From UBA3263 sp964528425 (GTDB taxonomy: Bacteria; Bacteroidota; Bacteroidia; Bacteroidales; Muribaculaceae): a stretch of 45,160 nt of DNA. Shown piece after piece: positions 7,440 through 14,863 of this stretch. A model generated the notes under the pieces. The model did not search any database and was not told the origin of the DNA. It saw only the letters and a program-made list of their open reading frames with translations. Every line of letters begins with the position of its first letter. Position 1 is the stretch's first letter. The stretch spans positions 1-45,160 of the forward strand of contig CAZGTD010000015.1 of the NCBI GenBank assembly GCA_964528425.1. Reading direction: 5' to 3'. Made by a program: the position numbers and the translations under genes.

Positions 7440-8432
7440 ATGGCTATATTATCTTTCCAAAAGCCCGATAAAGTTGTCATGCTCGAAAATGACAACAACT
7501 TCGGCAAATTCGAGTTCAAGCCATTGGAGCCCGGCTACGGTATTACGATCGGCAACGCCCTGCGTCGCATTCTGCTTTCCTCGCTGGAAGGCTACGCCAT
7601 CTCCTCGATCCGCATCAATGGCGTGCTCCACGAATTCGACACCATTCCCGGCGTTAAGGAAGACGTTACCAACATAATCCTTAACCTCAAGAAAGTCGAC
7701 CTCAAGCAGATTGTTGAAGACACCGACGATGAAAAAGCTTCCCTGACCGTAAGCGGCCAGGATGTTCTAACCGCCGGTCAGCTTGGCAAAGCCCTCAACG
7801 GCTTCAAAGTACTCAACCCCGAGCTGGTTATCTGCCACCTCGATCCCTCTGCAACCTTTACCCTTGACTTCACCGTTAACAAGGGCCGCGGCTGGACCCC
7901 CGCCGACGAACAGATCGTTCCGCAAGACGATGTAAACATCATTGCTATCGACTCGATCTACACCCCTATCAAAAACGTGAAGTATACCGTCGAGAACTTC
8001 CGCGTAGACCAAAAAACCGACTACGAGAAGCTCATCATCGAAATCTCGACCAACGGCTCGATTCAGCCTCAGGTAGCCCTCAAGGAAGCCGCCAAAATCC
8101 TGATTCAGCATTTCATGCTCTTCAGCGACGAACGCATCACCCTTGAAGCTCCCGAAGAAACCGACTCCGACGAATTCGATGAAGAAGTTCTTAAGATGCG
8201 TCAGCTCCTGAAGTCGAAACTCGTTGATATGGAACTCAGCGTACGCGCCCTGAACTGCCTGAAGTCAGCCGAAGTAGAAACCCTCGGCGACCTCGTTAAG
8301 TTCAACAAAAACGACCTCCTGAAATTCCGCAACTTCGGTAAGAAATCGCTCACCGAACTCGACGACCTTCTGATGCGTCTGAACCTCTCGTTCGGCATGG
8401 ACATCGCCAAGTATAAATTAGACAAAGAGTAA
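7440..8432 (+). CDS. rpoA: DNA-directed RNA polymerase subunit alpha
   Basis: This 330-residue protein has the dimerising N-terminal domain (GYGITIGNALRRILLSSLEG near residue 35-55) and, after an acidic linker (ETDSDEFDEEV), the C-terminal domain. That domain contains the helix-hairpin-helix stretch LLKFRNFGKKSLTELDDLL, which binds UP elements and regulators. It is the normal length. The gene starts 23 bp after rpsD and precedes rplQ by 8 bp, the universal alpha-operon order. Confidence 0.98.
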   Translation: MAILSFQKPDKVVMLENDNNFGKFEFKPLEPGYGITIGNALRRILLSSLEGYAISSIRINGVLHEFDTIPGVKEDVTNIILNLKKVDLKQIVEDTDDEKASLTVSGQDVLTAGQLGKALNGFKVLNPELVICHLDPSATFTLDFTVNKGRGWTPADEQIVPQDDVNIIAIDSIYTPIKNVKYTVENFRVDQKTDYEKLIIEISTNGSIQPQVALKEAAKILIQHFMLFSDERITLEAPEETDSDEFDEEVLKMRQLLKSKLVDMELSVRALNCLKSAEVETLGDLVKFNKNDLLKFRNFGKKSLTELDDLLMRLNLSFGMDIAKYKLDKE

Positions 8433-8440
8433 ATCCAAAG

Positions 8441-8932
8441 ATGAGACACAATAAAAAATTCAACCATCTCAGCCGCAAAAAGGGCCATCGCGACGCCCTG
8501 CTGGCTAACATGACCATCTCGCTGATCATGCACAAGCGCATCTTCACCACCCTGGCCAAAGCCAAGGCCCTGCGCATGTATGCCGAGCCCCTGATCAACC
8601 GCTCCAAGGAGGACAATATGGCCAACCGTCGCCTGGTTTTCTCCTACCTTCAGAATAAATATGCCGTAAGCGAACTCTTCCGCGAAATCTCGCAGAAAGT
8701 TGCTGACCGTCCCGGCGGCTACACCCGCATTCTGAAAACCGGTAACCGCCTGGGCGACAACGCTCAGATGTGTTTCATCGAGCTCGTTGACTACAACCAG
8801 ACCCTTCTTGACGCCAAAAAGGCCGAAACCAAGAAAACCCGTACCCGCCGCTCGCGCAAAAAGAGCGCAACCGCAGCCGCTGAAGCAGCTCCCGTTGAAG
8901 CTCCCGCAGCTGAAGAGCCCAAGGCCGAGTAA
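8441..8932 (+). CDS. rplQ: 50S ribosomal protein L17
   Basis: This 163-residue protein begins MRHNKKFNHLSRKKGHRDAL, the L17 signature, with the core TTLAKAKALRMYAEPLI. After about residue 125 comes a low-complexity tail: first Lys/Arg-rich (KKTRTRRSRKK), then Ala/Glu/Pro-rich (EAAPVEAPAAEEPKAE). Such tails are common in Bacteroidota L17, which makes it longer than the ~127 residues of E. coli L17. It closes the alpha operon. Confidence 0.97.
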   Translation: MRHNKKFNHLSRKKGHRDALLANMTISLIMHKRIFTTLAKAKALRMYAEPLINRSKEDNMANRRLVFSYLQNKYAVSELFREISQKVADRPGGYTRILKTGNRLGDNAQMCFIELVDYNQTLLDAKKAETKKTRTRRSRKKSATAAAEAAPVEAPAAEEPKAE

Positions 8933-8955
8933 ATTTCTTAGCTTGAAATTCCCGA

Positions 8956-8985
8956 TGCGGGGCTGCGCGCAGGCGTGGCCCCGCA
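8956..8985 (+). terminator. Hairpin after rplQ
   Basis: TGCGGGGC (8956-8963) pairs perfectly with GCCCCGCA (8978-8985) round a 14-nt loop, 23 bp after the rplQ stop. No U-run follows, only CTATATTCTG, so termination may be partial and crcB could receive read-through. The fluoride riboswitch core was looked for in this gap and is absent. Confidence 0.5.
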
Positions 8986-9005
8986 CTATATTCTGAATTC
9001 ACTTT

Positions 9006-9389
9006 ATGTTTAAGAACTTATTGCTCGTTGCCGCCGGTGGAGCGGGCGGCAGCTGCGTTCGCTACCTGCTGAGCCGCTGGTCGGCGGGTATATGGCTCGC
9101 CTTTCCTCAGGCCGGAACCATGCTTGTTAACCTTTTTGGCTGCCTGCTAGTCGGAATTCTGTTTGGCTGCGCCGAACGCGCTCAGCTGATGAATCCTGCT
9201 CCGATGCTGTTGCTCGTAACCGGCTTTTGTGGCGGATTCACAACCTTTTCGACCTTCGCCGCCGATGCTGTCGGTCTTGCCGGCCGCGGCCAGATGCTTA
9301 TCGCCCTGGCCTATGTTGCCGTCAGCGTTGCCGGCGGCATGGCCCTGATGTTCGCCGGCCGCCTCCTCGCCCTCAAAGCCCTCGCCTAA
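9006..9389 (+). CDS. crcB: Fluoride exporter CrcB/Fluc
   Basis: This 127-residue membrane protein has four hydrophobic segments. Fluc family marks are present: GGAGGSCVRYLLSR near the N-terminus, the conserved Asn in MLVNLFGCLLVG, and the pore signature GFCGGFTTFSTFAAD. Fluc proteins are dual-topology dimers that passively export fluoride. One copy is enough for a homodimer. It lies 73 bp after rplQ without a recognisable promoter or fluoride riboswitch, so it may be constitutive through read-through. Confidence 0.93.
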   Translation: MFKNLLLVAAGGAGGSCVRYLLSRWSAGIWLAFPQAGTMLVNLFGCLLVGILFGCAERAQLMNPAPMLLLVTGFCGGFTTFSTFAADAVGLAGRGQMLIALAYVAVSVAGGMALMFAGRLLALKALA

Positions 9390-9427
9390 CGAGGTAGTGC
9401 CTTTTTCGGGGCTGATGGAGTGGGGAA

Positions 9428-9459
9428 TTTGGTTATTTCAAAAATGTTTCGTAAATTTG
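9428..9459 (+). promoter_or_regulatory. Promoter of the VTC-like operon
   Basis: TTTG (9428-9431) and TAAATTTG (9452-9459) are separated by exactly 20 bp and match the Bacteroidota -33/-7 consensus. The expected transcription start, about 5-7 nt after the -7 box, falls on or next to the ATG at 9466, so the transcript would be leaderless or nearly so. Confidence 0.7.
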
Positions 9460-9465
9460 GCGGTG

Positions 9466-10221
9466 ATGTTAGAGCAAGTTTTGAGCGGATACCGCTCCGT
9501 GTCGCTCGAACAGATGGGCAAAGTCAAGCTCATGAATCGCGTCGACACGAAATTCGTCACAACTCTCGACCGCCTGGAGCGCCTGCTGGCACTGGCCGTT
9601 GACCGCTACTCCATTCAAGAGATTGAAGGGAAGCAGCTGATGCCGTATACCACGCTCTATTTCGACACTCCCGGCTGCGAGATGTATGCCCAGCACCATC
9701 GCGGCAAAAAGGCCCGGCAGAAAATCCGCGTGCGCCGCTATGAAAGCTCCGGGGTGCAGTTCCTGGAGGTTAAGCGCAAGAATAATAAAGGGCGCACCGA
9801 CAAGAAGCGCATGCAATGCGGCGAGCGCGTTCCCGACCTCGACCGCGAGCAATATCGCATTTTTCTGATTCAGAAGTCGATTTATGGCTCCCACAAGCTT
9901 TTGCCGCAGCTATCCAACGAGTTCCGGCGCATAACGCTTGTCAACGACGCGATGACCGAGCGCCTGACTATCGATATGGACCTGAAATTCCATAATGAAC
10001 AGACCGGCTGCGATGCGGCCATGGGCCCGCTGGTAATCATTGAGGTTAAGCGCGATGGCCTGACCCACTCGCCGATTCTCGACTTGCTCAAGCAGCTGCG
10101 CATCCATCAGAGCGGATTTTCGAAATATTGCATCGGAATGGCGCTGACCAATTCCAACCTTAAAACCAATCGCTTCAACGAGCGCCTGCGCTACGTTAAG
10201 AAACTCGCCAATAAACTTTAA
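9466..10221 (+). CDS. VTC-domain (CYTH/TTM-like) protein
   Basis: This 251-residue soluble protein resembles the catalytic domain of VTC polyphosphate polymerases, of the triphosphate tunnel metalloenzyme type. Basic and acidic tunnel residues are visible: KLMNRVDTKFV, then YFDTPGCEMYAQHHRGKKARQ, KIRVRRYESSG, FLEVKRKNNKGRTDKKR and VIIEVKRDG near the end. The probable role is an enzyme acting on a polyphosphate or nucleoside triphosphate at the inner membrane face. An ATG at 9397 would add 23 residues, but a good promoter lies inside that stretch, so 9466 was preferred. The next gene encodes the membrane protein DUF4956, a known companion of this family. Confidence 0.82.
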   Translation: MLEQVLSGYRSVSLEQMGKVKLMNRVDTKFVTTLDRLERLLALAVDRYSIQEIEGKQLMPYTTLYFDTPGCEMYAQHHRGKKARQKIRVRRYESSGVQFLEVKRKNNKGRTDKKRMQCGERVPDLDREQYRIFLIQKSIYGSHKLLPQLSNEFRRITLVNDAMTERLTIDMDLKFHNEQTGCDAAMGPLVIIEVKRDGLTHSPILDLLKQLRIHQSGFSKYCIGMALTNSNLKTNRFNERLRYVKKLANKL

Positions 10222-10233
10222 ATCAACCATATC

Positions 10234-10932
10234 ATGGAAGAACTCACTGACCCAACCACTCTGGCGGCCGGAAAAAGCTCGCTCTGGTCGCTGATTGACC
10301 CGCAGGGCTTTAACGCCGTTGACATGTGGGAACTGCTGATTCGCTTTGCCTTCAATGCGATAGTAGTTACCATTATTATTCATCTGCTTTACTATCCTAA
10401 AAGCCGCCGCAAAGATTATTACTTCACGTTTTCGCTGATTGCCGTAAGTATTTTCTTTTTGATTTTCCTTTTGGGCGGCGTTAAGCTGAAAGTAGGCTTC
10501 GCCCTGGGCCTGTTTGCCATTTTCGGCATAATAAGGTATAGGACCGAGTCGATGCCGGTGCGCGAAATGACCTATCTTTTCGTAATTATTGCGATTTCGG
10601 TTATCAATGCGCTTGCCACCCACCTGGTTCAGGCTTTGGTTGCCAACGTTTTGTTTATCGGCTGGATATGGCTCTGCGAGAGCAATAAGTGGATTAAACA
10701 TGTTGCCTGCAAGCTCGTGCTTTATGACCGCCCTGAAATGACCGCTCCGGCCCGCTACGATGAACTCATGGAAGACCTCAAGACGAGAACCGGCCTGGAA
10801 ATTACCCGCATAGAAGTGGGCCATATAGACTATCTGCGCGACACCGCCATGCTCAAGGTCTACTATATACCGACCGACCCCGGAGCCAACACGGTTGACC
10901 ATCTTCTGAAATTCCCCAAAGAAGGACAATAA
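10234..10932 (+). CDS. DUF4956 membrane protein
   Basis: This 232-residue protein has three to four hydrophobic segments in its N-terminal two thirds (about 28-45, 65-85, 88-105, 115-145). The cytosolic C-terminal part contains KTRTGLEITRIEVGHIDYLRDTAMLKVYY. The segment FALGLFAIFGIIRYRTESMP is the most characteristic DUF4956 stretch. The function is unknown. The family is repeatedly found next to VTC-domain proteins, so it may anchor or supply a membrane partner for the polymerase-like enzyme. It lies 12 bp after the VTC gene and overlaps the next gene by one base (TAATG). Confidence 0.83.
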   Translation: MEELTDPTTLAAGKSSLWSLIDPQGFNAVDMWELLIRFAFNAIVVTIIIHLLYYPKSRRKDYYFTFSLIAVSIFFLIFLLGGVKLKVGFALGLFAIFGIIRYRTESMPVREMTYLFVIIAISVINALATHLVQALVANVLFIGWIWLCESNKWIKHVACKLVLYDRPEMTAPARYDELMEDLKTRTGLEITRIEVGHIDYLRDTAMLKVYYIPTDPGANTVDHLLKFPKEGQ

Positions 10933-11684
10933 TGCGCCGCATAGGTTTAATAATTCTGCTATGCGGCAGCTGGCTGGCAGGCGCGGCCCAGACCTTTCTG
11001 GTAGGGGCGGATGTGTCGTTTAAGCTGCCCGCTTCGCTGAGCGCCGGTGCGGAGGTCGAATACCGCACCCAGCAGTGGTTTAAACATACCGACCAGTGGA
11101 GCATCGAAGCCGACCTGGGTTGGAAGCCCCTGAAGTGGCTGAAGCTCGGCGCCTCTTATAAGTTCATTCAAACGCAGTCGCTCGCTGAAGTAAATCCCGG
11201 CGACTACTCTACGCCTGCTTACTGGAATAATAAACACCGCGTTTCGGTTGGCGCCACTTTTTCGTGGAAACCGGTCAAGGTGTTGTCGCTGTCGCTGCGC
11301 GAGCGCTATCAGTTCACTTCGCGACCCTCGTTTCTCGTTCCGCAGTTTGTCGACGATATGCCGTGGGGCAACAAAACCGTCAGCCATAAGGAGCAGCATC
11401 TGCTGCGTTCGCGCCTGCAGGCCGAATATAAGCCATATAAAAAATGCCGGTTCACACCTTTTGTGAGCTTTGAGCTTTATTCGCGCCTGCGCGAGGTTAA
11501 CAAAACCAAAAACAGAACTACCGGCGCAGCATTCTGCGAAAAATGGCGCCTGGCTGCCGGCACTGAATATAAAATCAACAGACACAATAAAGTCGAGATT
11601 TTTTATCGTTACTGCAACCGCTCGGAGCCCTCGGAAGGCGATATGCTCCATACAATAGCCTTCTGCTATTCCTTTTCTATGTAG
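10932..11684 (+). CDS. DUF2490-type outer-membrane beta-barrel protein
   Basis: This 250-residue protein has a signal peptide (MRRIGLIILLCGSWLAGAAQ). Alternating polar/apolar strands with aromatic ends follow, such as WSIEADLGWKPLKWLKLGASYKF and KVEIFYRYCNRSEP, typical of small outer-membrane barrels of the DUF2490 family. The function is not known. Its start codon overlaps the DUF4956 stop, so the VTC, DUF4956 and DUF2490 proteins are probably made from one transcript. That suggests a cytosol-to-outer-membrane arrangement, which is inference only. Confidence 0.75.
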   Translation: MRRIGLIILLCGSWLAGAAQTFLVGADVSFKLPASLSAGAEVEYRTQQWFKHTDQWSIEADLGWKPLKWLKLGASYKFIQTQSLAEVNPGDYSTPAYWNNKHRVSVGATFSWKPVKVLSLSLRERYQFTSRPSFLVPQFVDDMPWGNKTVSHKEQHLLRSRLQAEYKPYKKCRFTPFVSFELYSRLREVNKTKNRTTGAAFCEKWRLAAGTEYKINRHNKVEIFYRYCNRSEPSEGDMLHTIAFCYSFSM

Positions 11685-11738
11685 AGTCAGCGCCTAAAAT
11701 TTTATTCAAAAACTTGCAGGGACAGTTGAAATTTTTTG

Positions 11739-11746
11739 TATCTTTG
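11739..11746 (+). promoter_or_regulatory. -7 box of the MFS transporter gene
   Basis: TATCTTTG matches TAnnTTTG exactly, 52 bp before the ATG at 11799. A CTTG at 11713-11716 is the nearest -33 candidate, at 22 bp spacing. The leader CTAACAAAAACTAACAACCAATT is A-rich, as usual for translation starts in this phylum. Confidence 0.6.
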
Positions 11747-11798
11747 CACCCGCTTATTAACCAAAATTTCCATACCTAACAAAAACTAACAACCAATT

Positions 11799-13571
11799 AT
11801 GTCGACTTCAGCTCGCAAACCGAACTACACGCTGCCTATCATCGTGATGTTCTTCCTGTTCGCGATGATTTCATTCGTGACCGGTTTCCAGAATCCTTTC
11901 GGCGTTATTTTGAAAGCCCAGCTCGGCCTCTCGAATTTCCAGAGCCAGCTCGGTGCCGCCGCTAACTTCATCGCATACGCAATCATGGGTATTCCCGCCG
12001 GTATGCTGCTGCAAAAGCGCGGCTACAAGTTCTCGGCCATCTCCGCCGTTCTTGTAGGTCTGCTCGGCGTGGCAATCATGTTTGCCTCCAGCTATCTTGA
12101 AAGCAAAAATGCAATCTTCACCATCTATATTATCGGTGCTCTGATTGCCGGTTTCTCAATGTGTATGCTCAACACCGTCGTTAACCCCATGCTCAATACC
12201 CTGGGCGGCGGCGGCAACAAAGGCAACCAGCTGATTCAGTTCGGTGGCACACTTAATTCCTTAGCTGCTACCATCTGTCCTATCTTCGTAGGTATCCTCA
12301 TCGGCAACGTTACCCAGGAAACCTCCATGAGCGACGCACGCCCCGCACTTTATGTTGCCGGCGGTATTTTCCTGCTCGCATTCATCGTTCTTGGCCTTGC
12401 CAAACTTCCCGAACCTATTCTCGACGAACAGAAGGCCAAAAAAGCTGCCGGCATTGTTGAAGAACAGCCCTCGCTGGCCGGTGCTCTCGGTTTCCGTCAT
12501 TTCATTCTCGGTGCGCTCGCTATCTTCCTTTATATCGGCATTGAAATCGGCGTTCCGCAGATTGCCAACGTTTTCATGACCGCACCTACTCTCGAACAGG
12601 CCCAGGCCAAGGTAGACGAATATAACGCTCAGCTTGCCAAACTCGCCGCCGTTGACCCCGTTGCGGCTCAGGTTGCCAACGAAATTGTTAATTATCAGGG
12701 CAACGTTGAGGCTGCCGAAGAGGCTAACCCCATCGAACAGGCCTTTGAATCCGCCTCAGAAGCCATGACCGACCCGTCGACCGTAGGTATTGAAACCGCT
12801 TCCGCTCAGGTTGCCGGTTGCGACCACGCTTGCGGCAAAGACGATTGCGAAGGCCCCTGCGAAGAGCCCTGCAACGACGCCTGCGGCAAAGCTGCCTGCG
12901 AACATGGCGGCGAAGCTTGCGAACACGCTCACGCCTGCGATCACCACGCTTGCGAAAAAGCTTGCGACTCAGTTTGCGACGAAGCCGGTTCTCCCTCTGC
13001 TGAAATCGTAGCCGCCAAGGCTATTGTCGACGGCGAAGTGCCTGCCGGTCTCGGCATGGGCGCTGCTGTTGCCGGTGCGCTGGTTGGTATGTACTGGTTC
13101 ATGATGCTTATCGGCCGTCTGATCGGTGGCGTAGTTGGTGGCAAGGTTTCCTCGCGTTCCATGTTGACTATCGTTTCTACCGCAGCTCTGATTCTGCTGC
13201 TGCTCGGCATCTTCTGCGACCCTGCAACCACCGTTAAGGTTCCCGGCTTCTCAAGCGCCGGCGGCGGTCTGGCCTTCGAAATGGTCGATGCTCCGATCAA
13301 TGTGCTCTTCTTTGTGCTCTGCGGTCTCTGCACTTCCGTTATGTGGGGCGGCATCTTCAACCTTGCTGTTGAAGGCCTTGGCAAATACACCGCAGCCGCT
13401 TCGGGCTTCTTCATGGTAATGGTTTGCGGCGGCGGCATCATCCTGCCCATCCAGGCCGGCATTGCCGACGCTTTCGGCTACCTGACCTCTTACTGGGTTC
13501 TGGTTGCCTGCGCAGCATACCTGCTCTTCTATGCTCTGATCGGTTCCAAAGTAACCAAGCGCGCAGAATAA
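11799..13571 (+). CDS. MFS sugar transporter (FucP/FHS-like) with a Cys/His-rich periplasmic insert
   Basis: This 590-residue transporter has twelve predicted membrane helices. FHS-family marks are present: the TM1 stretch FVTGFQNPFGVILKAQLGLS, NTVVNPMLNTLG near 124-135, and MMLIGRLIGG at 435-444. Relatives are about 410-430 residues long. The excess is a ~160-residue loop (259-417) between TM7 and TM8, periplasmic by the MFS rule. Its first part is helical and charged (TLEQAQAKVDEYNAQLAKLA). Residues 341-393 contain 12 Cys and 6 His, mostly spaced four to five residues apart, and look like a metal-binding segment. The substrate is probably a sugar by family, unproven. It has its own promoter and a strong terminator. 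Confidence 0.85.
   Translation: MSTSARKPNYTLPIIVMFFLFAMISFVTGFQNPFGVILKAQLGLSNFQSQLGAAANFIAYAIMGIPAGMLLQKRGYKFSAISAVLVGLLGVAIMFASSYLESKNAIFTIYIIGALIAGFSMCMLNTVVNPMLNTLGGGGNKGNQLIQFGGTLNSLAATICPIFVGILIGNVTQETSMSDARPALYVAGGIFLLAFIVLGLAKLPEPILDEQKAKKAAGIVEEQPSLAGALGFRHFILGALAIFLYIGIEIGVPQIANVFMTAPTLEQAQAKVDEYNAQLAKLAAVDPVAAQVANEIVNYQGNVEAAEEANPIEQAFESASEAMTDPSTVGIETASAQVAGCDHACGKDDCEGPCEEPCNDACGKAACEHGGEACEHAHACDHHACEKACDSVCDEAGSPSAEIVAAKAIVDGEVPAGLGMGAAVAGALVGMYWFMMLIGRLIGGVVGGKVSSRSMLTIVSTAALILLLLGIFCDPATTVKVPGFSSAGGGLAFEMVDAPINVLFFVLCGLCTSVMWGGIFNLAVEGLGKYTAAASGFFMVMVCGGGIILPIQAGIADAFGYLTSYWVLVACAAYLLFYALIGSKVTKRAE
12819..12977 (+). repeat. Repetitive coding stretch for the Cys/His-rich segment
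   Basis: Within the MFS gene, GC[CT]TGCG-type units recur every 12-15 bp and encode ACxxx repeats (residues 341-393). The repetition at DNA level suggests growth by slippage or unequal exchange of a short codon block. Cysteine content here is far above that of the rest of the protein. Confidence 0.6.
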
Positions 13572-13591
13572 TCACTTGTTGACTCCATTTT

Positions 13592-13621
13592 CGCCCGGAG
13601 AGGAATGTCCCTCTCCGGGCG
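13592..13621 (+). terminator. Terminator of the MFS gene
   Basis: CGCCCGGAGAGG (13592-13603) pairs with CCTCTCCGGGCG (13610-13621), a perfect 12-bp stem with a 6-nt loop, 20 bp after the stop codon. TATTATC follows. Confidence 0.8.
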
Positions 13622-13654
13622 TATTATCAAATCTAAATAACTATTGCAGTAACT

Positions 13655-14101
13655 ATGGCATCCTGGTTTGAATGTAAAGTCGCCTACCATAAAATGGTTG
13701 AAAACGGCATGCAAAAGAAAGTAACCGACACTTTTCTGGTCGATGCTCTCAGTTTCACAGAAGCTGAGGCACGCGTTATCGAAGAAGTGACTCCTTTCGT
13801 TTCCGGCGAAATGGACGTGGCCTCCGTTAAAAAGACCAAAATTTCCGAAATCTTTCGCGATGATTCGGCCGACAAATGGTATCTGGTTAAACCGGCATTT
13901 ATTACTATCGACGAAAAAACGGCTTCTGAAAAACGCTCCGTGAGCCAGATTCTCGTTGCCGGCAATAACTTCAAGCACGCCTATGACAACTTTATGGAGG
14001 GCATGAAGTCGACCATGGCCGACTTTGAAATCGTTTCTATTGCCGAAACCGCTATTCTCGACGTTTACGGCGCCAAACTCGATGGCGACGGTAAAGAATA
14101 A
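13655..14101 (+). CDS. DUF4494 protein
   Basis: This 148-residue soluble protein starts MASWFECKVAYHKMVENGMQ and contains KVTDTFLVDALSFTEAEARV. It is a Bacteroidota-specific DUF4494 family protein of unknown function; an N-terminal W-x-E-C-K-V strand is typical. No signal peptide or membrane segment is seen. The 3' end overlaps the yggS start by 20 nt, so the two are probably co-translated. Confidence 0.8.
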   Translation: MASWFECKVAYHKMVENGMQKKVTDTFLVDALSFTEAEARVIEEVTPFVSGEMDVASVKKTKISEIFRDDSADKWYLVKPAFITIDEKTASEKRSVSQILVAGNNFKHAYDNFMEGMKSTMADFEIVSIAETAILDVYGAKLDGDGKE

Positions 14102-14729
14102 TATCCGTAAGCTGCTGGCCGAGCTGCCGGCCGGAGTGGAACTGGTTGCCGTCAGCAAGTTTCATCCGCTTGAGCAGCTTCGCGAGGCTTACGATGCGGG
14201 CCAGCGCCGGTTTGGCGAAAGCCGGGCCGACGAGCTTGCCGCCAAGGCCGCGGCGATGCCCTGCGATGTTCAGTGGCACTTTATCGGCCATTTGCAAACA
14301 AACAAGGTGCGCAAGGTAGTCGCTTCCGCATCGGTTATTGAAAGCATCGACTCGGAGAGGTTGCTCCGTGCGGTGGCGGCCGAGGCCGTGAAGACCGGAA
14401 AGGTAATAGATATTTTTCTGCAGGCCCATGTTGCCGCTGAAGAAACCAAAACCGGCTTCCTTCCCGCCGAAATTCCGGATATTGCTCTCATGGCCCGTGA
14501 ACTTTCCGGAGTGCGGGTTGTTGGAATTATGGGAATGGCTTCAAATGTTGACGATGACGCCCGAATCAATGCCGACTTCGCAGCGCTTGCATCCCTTTCC
14601 CGAACTTTGCAGTCAATCATCCCTGAGGCGCGTCAGCTTTCCATGGGAATGAGCGGCGACTGGCCTCTGGCCGTAGCTAACGGTGCAACTTTGGTGCGAA
14701 TAGGTTCCGCAATTTTTGGACCACGATGA
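14082..14729 (+). CDS. yggS: YggS-family pyridoxal-phosphate homeostasis protein
   Basis: This 215-residue fold-type III PLP-binding protein is of the PLPBP/YggS family, which buffers PLP and has no known enzyme activity. The PLP lysine is K26 in LVAVSKFHP. Conserved stretches include RRFGESRADEL, WHFIGHLQTNKV and the phosphate-binding end MSGDWPLAVANGATLVRIGSAIFG, quoted in part. An in-frame ATG at 14025 would add 19 residues inside DUF4494. The ATG at 14082 gives the normal family N-terminus. Confidence 0.9.
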   Translation: MATVKNNIRKLLAELPAGVELVAVSKFHPLEQLREAYDAGQRRFGESRADELAAKAAAMPCDVQWHFIGHLQTNKVRKVVASASVIESIDSERLLRAVAAEAVKTGKVIDIFLQAHVAAEETKTGFLPAEIPDIALMARELSGVRVVGIMGMASNVDDDARINADFAALASLSRTLQSIIPEARQLSMGMSGDWPLAVANGATLVRIGSAIFGPR

Positions 14730-14781
14730 AAAAATTTTTGCAATTTTTTGCAAATTTACTTCATAATTCAAAAAAAATGTG

Positions 14782-14789
14782 TAACTTAG
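14782..14789 (+). promoter_or_regulatory. Probable -7 box of the ompA-family gene
   Basis: TAACTTAG is one mismatch from TAnnTTTG and lies 75 bp before the ATG in a very A/T-rich region. No TTTG sits at the right distance upstream. The 3' part of this region is a ~70-nt leader ending CTCATAACTACTT. Confidence 0.4.
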
Positions 14790-14863
14790 CACCGCAAAAA
14801 GTGCCATTTTTGGCCCCTCATGTGTAACAACTAACTATTTAATTCAATAACTCATAACTACTT

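Noticed and set aside
8933..9005. Possible fluoride riboswitch before crcB
   Set aside because: The 73-nt gap lacks the conserved riboswitch core (GGnGAUGG-type); only a GC-rich hairpin is present.
9397..9465. Upstream ATG start for the VTC-like protein
   Set aside because: A full TTTG-N20-TAAATTTG promoter lies inside this stretch and the added residues have no family counterpart.
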